A DNA stretch of 7,729 bases from positions 1 to 7,729 of the forward strand of contig JASHOI010000640.1 in assembly GCA_030041195.1 (NCBI GenBank). Direction: 5' to 3'. The DNA is from Streptosporangiaceae bacterium. Its GTDB lineage: Bacteria > Actinomycetota > Actinomycetes > Streptosporangiales > Streptosporangiaceae. This document shows, piece by piece, positions 1 to 6,456 of this stretch (within the stretch, counting starts at the first letter, position 1; every line of letters starts with the position of its first letter). Made by a program: the position numbers and the translations under genes. A model generated the notes under the pieces. That model did no database searches. It saw only the letters and a list, made by a program, of their open reading frames with translations, and was not told the DNA's origin.

Positions 1-1
1 G

Positions 2-766
2 GCTGTTGTGCTGCCCGTCGACGGCCAGGGCAGGATCGTCGCCGCTGGCCTGCCGGACCTCGTGCCGCCGGCGATCGTGTGCCTGCAGGCGGGCAACGTC
101 AACAGCGGCGCCAGCGACTCGTTCGGCCCGCTGATCGCCTGGGCCCGCGACGCGGGCGCCTGGGTGCATGTAGACGGGGCGTTCGGGCTCTGGGCGGCCG
201 CCGCGCCCGGCACCGCCGCGCAGGTGGCCGGCATGGCCGGGGCGGACTCCTGGGCGACCGACGCGCACAAGTGGCTGAACACGACCTACGACTGCGGCAT
301 CGCCCTGGTCCGCGACCCGGCGGCGCTGAGCGCCGCGCTCGCGGCCTCGGCCGCCTACCTCCCCGACGCCGCAGACCGCCAGCCCTCGCACTTCACGCCG
401 CAGAGCTCGCAGCGGGCCAGGGGCGCGGAGGTGTGGGCGGCGCTCGCCGTGCTGGGCCTCGACGGCGTCGCCGACCTGGTCGAGCGGACCTGCCGGCTGG
501 CCCGCCGGATCGCCGACGGCATGCGCGAGTCCGGGTTCGCCGTGCTCAACGACGTGGTGCTGAACCAGGTCGTGGTGGATTTCGGCGACCCCGCCAGGAC
601 CGACGCGGTCATCGGCGCGATCCAGCGCGACGGCACCTGCTGGTGCGGCCCGACCACCTGGCAGGGCCGCCGCGCCATGCGGGTCAGCGTGAGCGGCTGG
701 TGCACCACCGACCAGGACATCGACGCCAGCGTCGCCGCGATCCGCGCGTGCGCGGCCCAGCCGTGA
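2..766 (+). CDS. PLP-dependent decarboxylase family protein, 5'-truncated by window edge
   Basis: About 254 residues of the C-terminal part of a pyridoxal-phosphate enzyme of the group II (aromatic-L-amino-acid/glutamate) decarboxylase fold are visible. The reading frame is open from base 2, so the true start lies upstream; the GTG at 8 is internal. Family hallmarks: HVDGAFG, the aspartate that pairs with the PLP pyridine nitrogen, and the segment TDAHKWLN, whose Lys (codon 269-271) is the expected Schiff-base lysine. The conserved segment QSSQRARGAEVWAAL follows, and then a C-terminal small domain. Family knowledge says such enzymes decarboxylate an amino acid or act on related amines in the cytoplasm; the substrate cannot be told because the N-terminal substrate-binding half is missing. 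The last codons and TGA stop form the first unit of a triplicated 20-bp repeat. No co-directional neighbour is visible downstream. Confidence 0.9.
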   Translation, partial: AVVLPVDGQGRIVAAGLPDLVPPAIVCLQAGNVNSGASDSFGPLIAWARDAGAWVHVDGAFGLWAAAAPGTAAQVAGMAGADSWATDAHKWLNTTYDCGIALVRDPAALSAALAASAAYLPDAADRQPSHFTPQSSQRARGAEVWAALAVLGLDGVADLVERTCRLARRIADGMRESGFAVLNDVVLNQVVVDFGDPARTDAVIGAIQRDGTCWCGPTTWQGRRAMRVSVSGWCTTDQDIDASVAAIRACAAQP

Positions 767-806
767 CGTGCGCGGCCCGGCCGTGACGTGCGCGGCCCAG
801 CCGTAA
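747..806 (+). repeat. Three tandem 20-bp repeats spanning the decarboxylase stop codon
   Basis: Three consecutive units (747-766, 767-786, 787-806) share the sequence cgtgcgcggccc-R-gccgt-R-a. The only differences are A/G at unit position 13 (G in the second copy) and TGA/TGA/TAA at the end. The first unit encodes the last residues and stop of the decarboxylase. Because 20 is not a multiple of 3, the terminal stop triplets fall in all three forward frames (764-766, 784-786, 804-806). Confidence 0.95.
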
Positions 807-936
807 ACCCCCCATGTGCACCGGCCACCTGCCCGGCCGCCCTTGATCATGGGAAGCTTGCTGTGGCTAGTGCAACAGCGTGGGGCCCACCACAACGTTC
901 GCGGGCGCGGGCGCGAGCGGGCGAGCGCGTTCTGGC

Positions 937-1851
937 CTACGCGTCGACCGTGTGCTCGGCGCCGCGCTCCTCCGGCACCGACGAGTGGCCGGGCCGGCGG
1001 CTGGCGACCACGACCCCGCCGATCGCGATGCCGCCGCCGATCAGCTCGATCGCCGTGGGCCTGTCGCCCAGCCACACGTACCCGACCAGCAGGGCGATCG
1101 GCGGCACCAGGTACAGCGACGCGGTCGCGACCGTGACCGGGAGCCGCGCCACCCCGTAGCCCCAGGCCACGAACCCGAGCGCGGACGGCGCCAGGCCGAG
1201 GAAGACGGCGGCGACGGTGGCCTGCGCGCTGGCCTGGGGCCACGCGTGCGCGAGCGCCGGGATCGCCGGAAGCAGCAGCACCGTCCCGGCCCACGTGGCG
1301 TACGCGGTGACTTCCAGCCCGGTGTACCGGCCGAGCAGCGGCTTGATCGCGCCGTGATAGGCACCGAGGGCGACCGCCGCCGCCAGCACGGCGAGCGCGG
1401 GCCGCTCCAGGTGCAGGCCGCCCTGGCCGAAGGTGATGGCCGCGACGCCGGCCAGCGCGACGGCGCCGCCGGCCGCCTGCCGCCGGGCGATCCGCTCGCC
1501 GAGGAACACCGTCGCGATGACCGCGCTGTAGATCGGGTTGGTGACGACGATGAGGCTCGCGGTTCCACCGGGTACGCGCAGCTCGCCCCAGTTCAGCAGG
1601 AGCTGGTACCCGGCCATGCCGGTGACCGCGCTGACCGCGATCAGCGGCAGGTCCCGCGCCGCCGGGCGGCGGATCCGGGCCAGGGCGCAGACGATCGCGA
1701 GCGCGGCCGACGCGATCGCCAGGCGCAGCAGCGCGAGGCCGGCCCAGCCGTAGCCGGTCACCCCGACCTGGATGGCCGGGAACGCCGACGCCCACAGCAC
1801 GACCGTGAGCAGCAGCGCCGCGGGCGCGCGGTACGCGCGGTGGGAGCCCAT
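937..1851 (-). CDS. EamA/DMT-superfamily transporter (RhaT/PecM-like exporter)
   Basis: A 304-residue integral membrane protein made of two homologous EamA halves (about residues 8-135 and 145-280), which should give ten transmembrane helices. The first half opens with the typical segment LLTVVLWASAFPAIQVG. It later contains TASLIVVTNPIYSAVIATVFLGERI, matching the family's conserved P-hydrophobic-GE region. The second half has the parallel region TASLYLVPPIALLVGYVWLGDRP. The length is normal for the family. Members export amino acids, metabolites or drugs across the inner membrane; the substrate cannot be read here. The ATG at 1851 is chosen because the first helix starts right after it; its ribosome-binding site is weak (AGG about 10 nt upstream). 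It is divergent from a LysR gene 73 bp away, which probably controls it. Residues after about 280 are a hydrophilic tail. Confidence 0.95.
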   Translation of the reverse strand: MGSHRAYRAPAALLLTVVLWASAFPAIQVGVTGYGWAGLALLRLAIASAALAIVCALARIRRPAARDLPLIAVSAVTGMAGYQLLLNWGELRVPGGTASLIVVTNPIYSAVIATVFLGERIARRQAAGGAVALAGVAAITFGQGGLHLERPALAVLAAAVALGAYHGAIKPLLGRYTGLEVTAYATWAGTVLLLPAIPALAHAWPQASAQATVAAVFLGLAPSALGFVAWGYGVARLPVTVATASLYLVPPIALLVGYVWLGDRPTAIELIGGGIAIGGVVVASRRPGHSSVPEERGAEHTVDA

Positions 1852-1884
1852 GCGCCGAGCCTGGCACGTTCGAATCCGTAGGGT

Positions 1885-1919
1885 CCAGTTACGTTTTTCG
1901 TCGCAATCAGTAAGACTGG
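1885..1919. promoter_or_regulatory. Candidate LysR operator in the divergent EamA/LysR intergenic region
   Basis: The 73-bp gap between the divergent starts (1851 and 1925) holds two nested interrupted dyads. The outer is CCAGT (1885-1889) with ACTGG (1915-1919). The inner is TTACG (1889-1893), 8 nt, then CGCAA (1902-1906), matching at four of five arm positions. This AT-richer stretch stands out from its surroundings and contains a T-N11-A spacing (T1894, A1906) like that known for LysR-family sites. Binding by the adjacent regulator is inference. Confidence 0.4.
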
Positions 1920-1924
1920 CTTTT

Positions 1925-2857
1925 GTGTTGGAGATCCGCCGTCTGCGACTGCTGCACGCGCTCGCGACCTACGGAACGGTGGCCGCGGCTGGGCAGGCGC
2001 TGCACCTGAGCGGCCCGGCCGTGTCGCAGCAGCTGGCCGCGCTGGAGCGAGAAACCGGCATGCGGCTGGTCGAGCGGTCCGGCCGACGGCTGCGCCTCAC
2101 CGAGGCCGGGCACGTGCTGGTCGCGCACACCCGCATCGTTCTTGATCAGCTGGCGATGGCCGAAGCAGACCTGGTCGCGCTCGGCACGGACGTCACGGGG
2201 ACGGTGCGGATCAGCGCGTTCTGCTCGGCGGCCGAGACGCTGGTCGCCCGGGCCTGGCAGACCCTGCACGCGGATCACGGAACACGAATCCGGCTGCAGG
2301 TCGTGACCGCGGAGCCCGAGGAGAGCATCGCTGCGCTCGCCCGCGGCGACGCCGACATCGCGATCGCTTACTCATACGAGCTCGCGCCGCGGGTACCCCC
2401 GGCCGCGGTCGAGCGGTGGGACCTGCTCACCGACCGGGTCGTTGTCGCCCTGCCAGACGACGACCAGGCAGCCACGTCACCGGGTCCGGTCAGCCTCGAT
2501 GCGCTTGCCGACCGCGACTGGGTCGCGCCGCACCCGGCGACGACCTGCCACCAGATGACGGAGCGCGCCTGCGGAGCTGCCGGTTTCGTGCCGCGCGAGG
2601 TCGCGCACTGCACCGAATTCGCCCCCATGCTCACGCTCGTCGCGGCCGGCATGGGGGTCGCGCTGGTGCCGGAGCTTGCCACGAACCGGCTTCCGGAAGG
2701 GGTGATCACCCGGCCGATCTCACCCGGATCCGGCCGGGACGTCTTCGCCCTGATCCGCCCCGGAGGCGACCGCCACCCCGCTGCGCGGGTCGTGCTGGAC
2801 CACCTGAGGAGGGCGGCCGAGTTAGGTCGTGGCGACCACGAAATCCTCACCGGATGA
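1925..2857 (+). CDS. LysR-type transcriptional regulator
   Basis: A 310-residue LysR-family protein. The N-terminal winged helix-turn-helix spans about residues 2-62, with the recognition region AAAGQALHLSGPAVSQQLAALE and the following ETGMRLVERSGRRLRLTEAG. A linker helix (about 63-88) leads into a periplasmic-binding-protein-like effector domain (about 90-300). GTG 1925 is preferred because it gives the family's usual start (MLEIRRLRLLHAL); TTG 1928 is the alternative. The frame is open further upstream but that part runs antisense through the transporter gene. No good Shine-Dalgarno is seen, so the transcript may be leaderless or nearly so. Family knowledge predicts a cytoplasmic tetramer sensing a small molecule and acting on the divergent EamA gene and itself. 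Its last 36 nt overlap the 3' end of the methyltransferase gene on the other strand. Confidence 0.95.
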   Translation: MLEIRRLRLLHALATYGTVAAAGQALHLSGPAVSQQLAALERETGMRLVERSGRRLRLTEAGHVLVAHTRIVLDQLAMAEADLVALGTDVTGTVRISAFCSAAETLVARAWQTLHADHGTRIRLQVVTAEPEESIAALARGDADIAIAYSYELAPRVPPAAVERWDLLTDRVVVALPDDDQAATSPGPVSLDALADRDWVAPHPATTCHQMTERACGAAGFVPREVAHCTEFAPMLTLVAAGMGVALVPELATNRLPEGVITRPISPGSGRDVFALIRPGGDRHPAARVVLDHLRRAAELGRGDHEILTG

Positions 2858-3679
2858 CGGGCGAAGGCCGTCGCCGCGGGCGGAGAAGTAGCGCTCGGCG
2901 AGCGATGATCCCGAGACGTGCCGCGCGCCGGAGAAGCCGGCCTCGCGCGCCATGGACAGCATTTCCTGCGGTGTGTAGAAGCTGACGAAGGGCGTTCCGG
3001 ATGCCCTGGCACCGCTCTCCGACGCCTGCAGTCCGGCGCGATCGGCGTCGTCGAGCAGTTCGCGGGGCAGCAGGAACGTCATCGCCAGCGTCGAGCCGGA
3101 AGCGAGCCCAGCGAGCTGGCGCAACGTGGCCGCGGTGGCATCTTTGGTCAGGTACATGCTCACGCCGGTGGACGCGACGACCGCCGGCTGGGCGGGATCG
3201 AAGCCGGCAGCGGCAAGCTGCTGCCACCACGCCCCGTTGTGCTCGAAGTTCACCGGCACCAGCCGCAGCCACTCCGGGACACCGAAGCCCAGCTCGATCA
3301 GCCGATGCCGCTTCCAGGCCTGAGGGCCGGGCTGGTCGACCTCAAACACGCGCAGCCGGGAGGCGATCTCCGGCCGCCGCTGCGCAAAAGTGTCCAGGCC
3401 GGCGCCGAGAATGACGTACTGGGCCACGCCGCGGCCGGCCTGCTCGGCGACCAGATCCTCGATGAACCGGGCACGGGCCACGATCGACGCCCGGAACCCG
3501 CGGGTTCCATCCGGATCCATGTCCGGGCGATTCCGCCAGCCGTCGTCGGGGGCCACGAGTCGCAGGCCGACCTCGTCCTCGAGCACGTGCGGTGGCGGGT
3601 CGACCAGGACGTGCAGCGCCCGCCACAGAGCGACTCGCACCGCCGTGCTGTCCGGCGCCTCGGCCTGCTCGTCTGCCAT
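2822..3679 (-). CDS. SAM-dependent methyltransferase, TIGR00027/LCM-type
   Basis: A 285-residue class I methyltransferase of the actinobacterial TIGR00027/leucine-carboxyl-methyltransferase-like group. Motif I is VILGAGLDTFAQR (residues 89-101), the SAM-binding glycine loop. The usual Arg after DT is Phe here. The acidic motif EVDQP (113-117) should bind the SAM ribose; VPVNFE (141-146) and STGVSMYLT (170-178) match the later family motifs. Length is normal. ATG 3679 is chosen because family similarity begins there; the frame runs open to 4105, but that stretch lies antisense to the zinc-finger gene. A purine-rich AGGG lies about 11 nt upstream. The acceptor substrate is unknown; family members methylate carboxylates or natural-product hydroxyls. 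It lies 80 bp downstream of the zinc-finger/HTH gene on the same strand, so co-transcription is plausible. Its 3' end overlaps LysR tail-to-tail. Confidence 0.92.
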   Translation of the reverse strand: MADEQAEAPDSTAVRVALWRALHVLVDPPPHVLEDEVGLRLVAPDDGWRNRPDMDPDGTRGFRASIVARARFIEDLVAEQAGRGVAQYVILGAGLDTFAQRRPEIASRLRVFEVDQPGPQAWKRHRLIELGFGVPEWLRLVPVNFEHNGAWWQQLAAAGFDPAQPAVVASTGVSMYLTKDATAATLRQLAGLASGSTLAMTFLLPRELLDDADRAGLQASESGARASGTPFVSFYTPQEMLSMAREAGFSGARHVSGSSLAERYFSARGDGLRPSSGEDFVVATT

Positions 3680-3759
3680 GGGTCCCGACCCTATCTGCGG
3701 CTCACCGGGAAACCGCCGGCACCGCGCCGCATGGCGCGCCCAAGCCGCCGAGCCGAGGG

Positions 3760-4149
3760 CTACTCCTCGCCGGAGAACCTTTCCCATGCGGACTGGCGGG
3801 TGATCTGGAGGGCAGCGCCGATGCGTGCCCAGGTCACCCTCCGTTCGCGCAAGATGGTGACCAGCCGCTGGAGGCTCGCCTCGGTCTGCGCGCCGACCGC
3901 GGCGACGCGGGGAAGCAGGTCCAGGATCTGCTCGTCGGTCATCGTTTCTTCCCAGGCGGGCAGCTTCGTTCCCGGTCCGGACGGCTTCTGCCGCTCGGAC
4001 TGGAGGATGTCGCTGCACAGGCCGACGCACTCGTTGCAGATGTACACGCCGGGCCCGGCGATGACCTTCTCGACGTCCGAACTCGGCTTGGCGCAGAACG
4101 AGCACCGCACCTGGATTGCCGTGGCGGGGGCTTGCGTTTCGCTGCTCAT
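3760..4149 (-). CDS. ClpX-type C4 zinc-finger protein with C-terminal helix-turn-helix, no AAA+ domain
   Basis: A 129-residue protein. Residues 13-50 are a ClpX zinc-binding domain: CSFC (16-19) and CNEC (38-41) supply four cysteines, with the family pattern [20 protein letters not shown]. In ClpX this domain dimerises and binds adaptors and substrates. There is no Walker A/B motif and the protein ends long before an ATPase could fit. After a Pro/Gly-rich linker (55-65) and a predicted helical stretch (70-103), residues 105-125 ([21 protein letters not shown]) read as a helix-turn-helix with the actinobacterial 'W-x-x-IG-x-AL-x-x-x-RQ-x-AW-x-RF' pattern. ATG 4149 is preferred: GGGAGA sits about 4-10 nt upstream. 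A GTG at 4206 in frame would add 19 residues translated across the palindromes. Likely first gene of a pair with the methyltransferase; possibly self-regulating through the palindromes just upstream. Confidence 0.88.
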   Translation of the reverse strand: MSSETQAPATAIQVRCSFCAKPSSDVEKVIAGPGVYICNECVGLCSDILQSERQKPSGPGTKLPAWEETMTDEQILDLLPRVAAVGAQTEASLQRLVTILRERRVTWARIGAALQITRQSAWERFSGEE

Positions 4150-4170
4150 GGCGTCTCCCGGCGAGAGCTG

Positions 4171-4202
4171 TTTGTCAGGGCGGTCCTGACAAATGTCAGG
4201 AC
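4171..4202. promoter_or_regulatory. Triple half-site palindromic operator upstream of the zinc-finger/HTH gene
   Basis: Three copies of the half-site TGTCAGG in alternating orientation (4173-4179 forward, 4185-4191 reverse, 4194-4200 forward) form two overlapping perfect palindromes. The first is TTTGTCAGG (4171-4179), 5 nt, CCTGACAAA (4185-4193). The second is GTCCTGACA (4183-4191), AA, TGTCAGGAC (4194-4202). Both have 9-bp arms without mismatch. They lie 22 to 53 nt upstream of the ATG at 4149, where a promoter or 5' leader would be. The arrangement suggests cooperative binding of a dimeric repressor; which protein binds is inference. Confidence 0.75.
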
Positions 4203-4305
4203 TCACCTTACAGAGCGGCGAGCACGAGCGCTACCCCACCGCGGTGGCAGGGGGCCGAAGAGCGCAGCCTGCCGAGCCATCGGCCGGCTTTGTGATGATG
4301 GGTCA

Positions 4306-5079
4306 GTGACTGATGAGGCGGCTGGCGTAGAGATTCCCGACGACGACCCGAGAGCTGTCACACTGCTCCTCGCCGTCCGGACGGGCGATATCAGCACGAT
4401 CCGAGCGCTCCTCGCGGAAAGCCCGCAGCTGGCCCGGGCCGGGATCGCGAACCGTAAGGGCGGCTTGAGGACCCCGCTGCACCTGGTCACCGACTGGCCG
4501 GGTTATTTTCCCAACGGCCCGCAGATCGTGCACCTGCTGATCCAGGCCGGGGCAGACCCCAGCTTCCGCCACTCCACCCGGTGCGACGAAACGCCACTGC
4601 ACTGGGCGGCCAGCAGCGATGACGTCGAGGTGGCCGCCGCGCTGATAGACGGCGGCGCCGACCTCGAGGTTCCCGGCGGGTCGATCGGCACGCCGCTGGC
4701 CAATGCCGTCGGCTATGGGTGCTGGCATGTGGCCCGGCTGCTGGTCGCCCGCGGGGCCCGCATCGCCAGCTTGTGGGAGGCCGCCGGGCTCGGTGACAGG
4801 GCCAGAGTGGATGAGTTCCTGGCCGCCGACCCGCCGCCGACCAGCGGCGACATCGACCAAGCCTTTTTTCAGGCCTGCCATGGAGGCCAGCGCCGGATGG
4901 CCGAGTATCTGCTGGCTCAGGGCGCCGACATTAACGCCAGTCCCGGCTATGCGCACCACCAGACCGCGCTCGAGATCGCGGGCGCAGCCGACACACAGCG
5001 CCAGATCCTTGTCGACTGGCTCAAGGAGCGCGGCGCCGTCGAAGGCCAGCGCCGGGGCGATACCTCCGATGGAGGCTAA
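4306..5079 (+). CDS. Ankyrin-repeat protein
   Basis: A 257-residue soluble protein built of about five to six ankyrin repeats. The clearest repeat signatures are RTPLHLVTD followed by IVHLLIQAGADPSF; ETPLHWAASSDDVEVAAALIDGGADLEV; GTPLANAVGYGCWHVARLLVARGARI; and FFQACHGGQRRMAEYLLAQGADINA. The N-terminal unit (about residues 17-45) fits the same helical spacing. Ankyrin stacks mediate protein-protein contacts; no catalytic domain or signal peptide is visible, so a cytoplasmic binding role is the most that can be said. GTG 4306 is the only reasonable in-frame start near the beginning of similarity; the frame is open much further upstream, but that stretch runs antisense through the zinc-finger gene. 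The Shine-Dalgarno is weak. Only 6 nt separate its stop from the next gene, so the two are almost certainly one transcriptional unit. Confidence 0.92.
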   Translation: MTDEAAGVEIPDDDPRAVTLLLAVRTGDISTIRALLAESPQLARAGIANRKGGLRTPLHLVTDWPGYFPNGPQIVHLLIQAGADPSFRHSTRCDETPLHWAASSDDVEVAAALIDGGADLEVPGGSIGTPLANAVGYGCWHVARLLVARGARIASLWEAAGLGDRARVDEFLAADPPPTSGDIDQAFFQACHGGQRRMAEYLLAQGADINASPGYAHHQTALEIAGAADTQRQILVDWLKERGAVEGQRRGDTSDGG

Positions 5080-5085
5080 AGCTAA

Positions 5086-6126
5086 ATGAGTCGCGCCAGC
5101 AGCGCTCGCCTCAGCGGCCTGGCCGCCAACGTCAAGCGAGCGGTGTTCTCGCCGGAGAACCGCACACTGGTGATCACGCTGGCGGGCGTGCTGGCTGTGG
5201 TCTTCATCTTCGTGGCTTCCAACGTCGCGGCGAACCACGAGCCGAAGCCGCACGATCTGCCGGTGGGAATAGTCGGATCGCCGCAGCTGGTCAGCGCGGC
5301 CGCCCGCGAGCTGGACCGCCGCGCTCCGGGGGCGTTCCTGATCCTGGGCTACCGCTCGCTCGCGGCGGCGCGAACCGCGATCCTGCATCGAAGTGTCTAC
5401 GGCGCGTTCGAGCCGGGGCGGCCGCCGTCGCTGCTGGTCGCCGACGCCGCCAGCCTGTCGGTCGCGACGATACTGCAGAAAACCTTCACCGCGGCCGCCC
5501 GCGCGCAGGGCGCGCCGCTGATCGTTCACGACTTGGTTCCGCTGCCGTCCACCGACCCGAACGGCGCGACCGCTTTCTCCGCAACCCTGAGCCTGGTCAT
5601 CGCGGGAGTACTGGGTTCGTCGATGCTCTACCTGGTCACCCGGCGCCGGCCCCTGGCCGTGCACCTGGCGGCCGTGCTGGCCCTTGGCGTCGGGGCAGGG
5701 CTCCTGATGGCGGTCGCCACCAACATCGTCGTCGGCGCATTCCACAGCCAGTTCCTGGCGATCTGGGGCGTGGCCGCGCTGTTCGTGCTCGCGCTCGCGC
5801 TGCCGATCGCGTTCTTTCAGCGCCTCCTGGGCCTGCCCGGGACCGGAATCGGGCTGCTGGTGTTCATCGTCGTCGGCGACCCGTCCTCCGGCGGCGCCAC
5901 CGCGCCTCAGCTGCTGCCCGACCCCTGGCGGGCCATCAGCCAGGCGCTGCCTCCCGGCGCCGCGGCCACCGCCATGCGCGACGTCGTCTACTTCCACGGT
6001 TACGGCGCCACCCGCGCGCTGATCGTGCTCGGCATCTACGCCGCCCTCGGTGCCATCCTCGCGATCATCACCGACCGGATCCGCGCCGGTGCACCCGCCG
6101 CCACCTCCGGCGGCGAGAGCCCCTGA
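5086..6126 (+). CDS. ABC-2/YhgE-like polytopic membrane protein
   Basis: A 346-residue membrane protein. A short basic cytoplasmic N-terminus is followed by TM1 (about 27-47), a roughly 115-residue extracytoplasmic domain beginning LPVGIVGSPQL, and then a cluster of about five helices (about 166-187, 192-215, 222-245, 249-267 and 308-330). A non-membrane loop separates the last two helices. The topology of one helix, a large outer domain, then five helices matches ABC-2-type permeases and the YhgE/Pip/DUF3533 group. Family members move lipids, polymers or drugs or take part in secretion, but no ATP-binding partner gene is adjacent. The ATG at 5086 is preceded by GGAGG (5071-5075) lying inside the end of the ankyrin gene, so translation is probably coupled to it. 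Specific function is unknown. Confidence 0.85.
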   Translation: MSRASSARLSGLAANVKRAVFSPENRTLVITLAGVLAVVFIFVASNVAANHEPKPHDLPVGIVGSPQLVSAAARELDRRAPGAFLILGYRSLAAARTAILHRSVYGAFEPGRPPSLLVADAASLSVATILQKTFTAAARAQGAPLIVHDLVPLPSTDPNGATAFSATLSLVIAGVLGSSMLYLVTRRRPLAVHLAAVLALGVGAGLLMAVATNIVVGAFHSQFLAIWGVAALFVLALALPIAFFQRLLGLPGTGIGLLVFIVVGDPSSGGATAPQLLPDPWRAISQALPPGAAATAMRDVVYFHGYGATRALIVLGIYAALGAILAIITDRIRAGAPAATSGGESP

Positions 6127-6290
6127 TCACCGTGGCCTGCCTGTTATCTCGCGCAGTACCGGAAGGCTCGCCAGCGCCGACGGCAACGGCAGCCAGATGC
6201 ACGCCACGCGGTAGGCGGTGACGCCGGTGATGGCGGTGGCCAGCGGCGCCCCACCCCCAGCACGAAGATCACGAAAGGCCTCGCGGCCAC
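6127..6290 (-). pseudogene. C-terminal remnant of a YbhN/UPF0104-like membrane protein
   Basis: Read on the minus strand, 6252 to 6127 gives 41 residues ending at a TGA (6127-6129). They include ATAITGVTAYRVACIWLPLP and then a short polar tail. The 'Y-R-x-x-x-x-WLP' pattern right before the end resembles the C-terminus of UPF0104/YbhN (lysylphosphatidylglycerol synthase TM-region-like) proteins. Upstream, in a different frame, the hydrophobic stretch RPFVIFVLGVG (about 6279-6247) reads as the preceding half of the same helix region, implying a frameshift in the C-run near 6249-6258. No further homologous coding is seen upstream. The remnant's stop abuts the stop of the ABC-2-like gene. Confidence 0.45.
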
Positions 6291-6384
6291 ACGGTCATCT
6301 ACGGCGCTTGCGCTGGTCCTGCGGTCGGTAGCAGTCGGCAAGGTCGGTGGGATGCGGCCTGGCTGCTGCGCTTTCGTGCTGCTG

Positions 6385-6430
6385 ATCTCTGCAAACGAGA
6401 TGTATCGTGTTGTCACCGGGCTGAGCCCGG
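6385..6430 (+). promoter_or_regulatory. Leader dyads upstream of the Clp N-domain gene
   Basis: Two small inverted repeats lie upstream of the ATG at 6457. One is ATCTC (6385-6389), 7 nt, GAGAT (6397-6401), a possible operator in a locally less GC-rich stretch. The other is CCGGGC (6416-6421), TGA, GCCCGG (6425-6430), a strong hairpin if transcribed, ending about 26 nt before the start. No convincing -35/-10 pair could be chosen. The dyads are plain in the sequence; their role is not established. Confidence 0.35.
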
Positions 6431-6456
6431 CTGAGGGCGAGAAGGGCGGCGTGGTC

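Noticed and set aside
878..888. GTGGGGCCCAC palindrome after the decarboxylase repeats as a terminator
   Set aside because: Loop too small for a hairpin and no T-tract; left unassigned.
880..1881. Long plus-strand reading frame opposite the EamA transporter
   Set aside because: Arg/Asp/Gly-rich translation without any family pattern, fully antisense to a clear transporter; a by-product of high GC.
3723..3738. GC-only hairpin CGCGCC-GCAT-GGCGCG between the zinc-finger and methyltransferase genes
   Set aside because: Six base pairs without a T-tract; not enough to call a terminator and not clearly separate from background.
3680..4105. N-terminal extension of the methyltransferase to 4105
   Set aside because: It would overlap the zinc-finger gene in another frame on the same strand, and family similarity begins at the ATG at 3679.
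4150..4206. GTG 4206 as start of the zinc-finger protein
   Set aside because: It would translate through the palindromes and has a weak ribosome-binding site, whereas ATG 4149 has GGGAGA at good spacing.
4236..4247. Perfect 12-bp palindrome CCACCGCGGTGG between the zinc-finger and ankyrin genes
   Set aside because: All but two of its base pairs are G:C and it is short; in such GC-rich DNA it may be chance, and there is no second copy nearby to support an operator.
3592..4305. Upstream extension of the ankyrin gene
   Set aside because: The open frame is antisense to the zinc-finger and methyltransferase genes and shows no ankyrin pattern before the GTG at 4306.
4303..5997. 564-codon minus-strand open frame opposite the ankyrin and membrane genes
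   Set aside because: Low-complexity Arg/Gln/Gly-rich translation; the opposite strand has well-supported ankyrin repeats and membrane helices.
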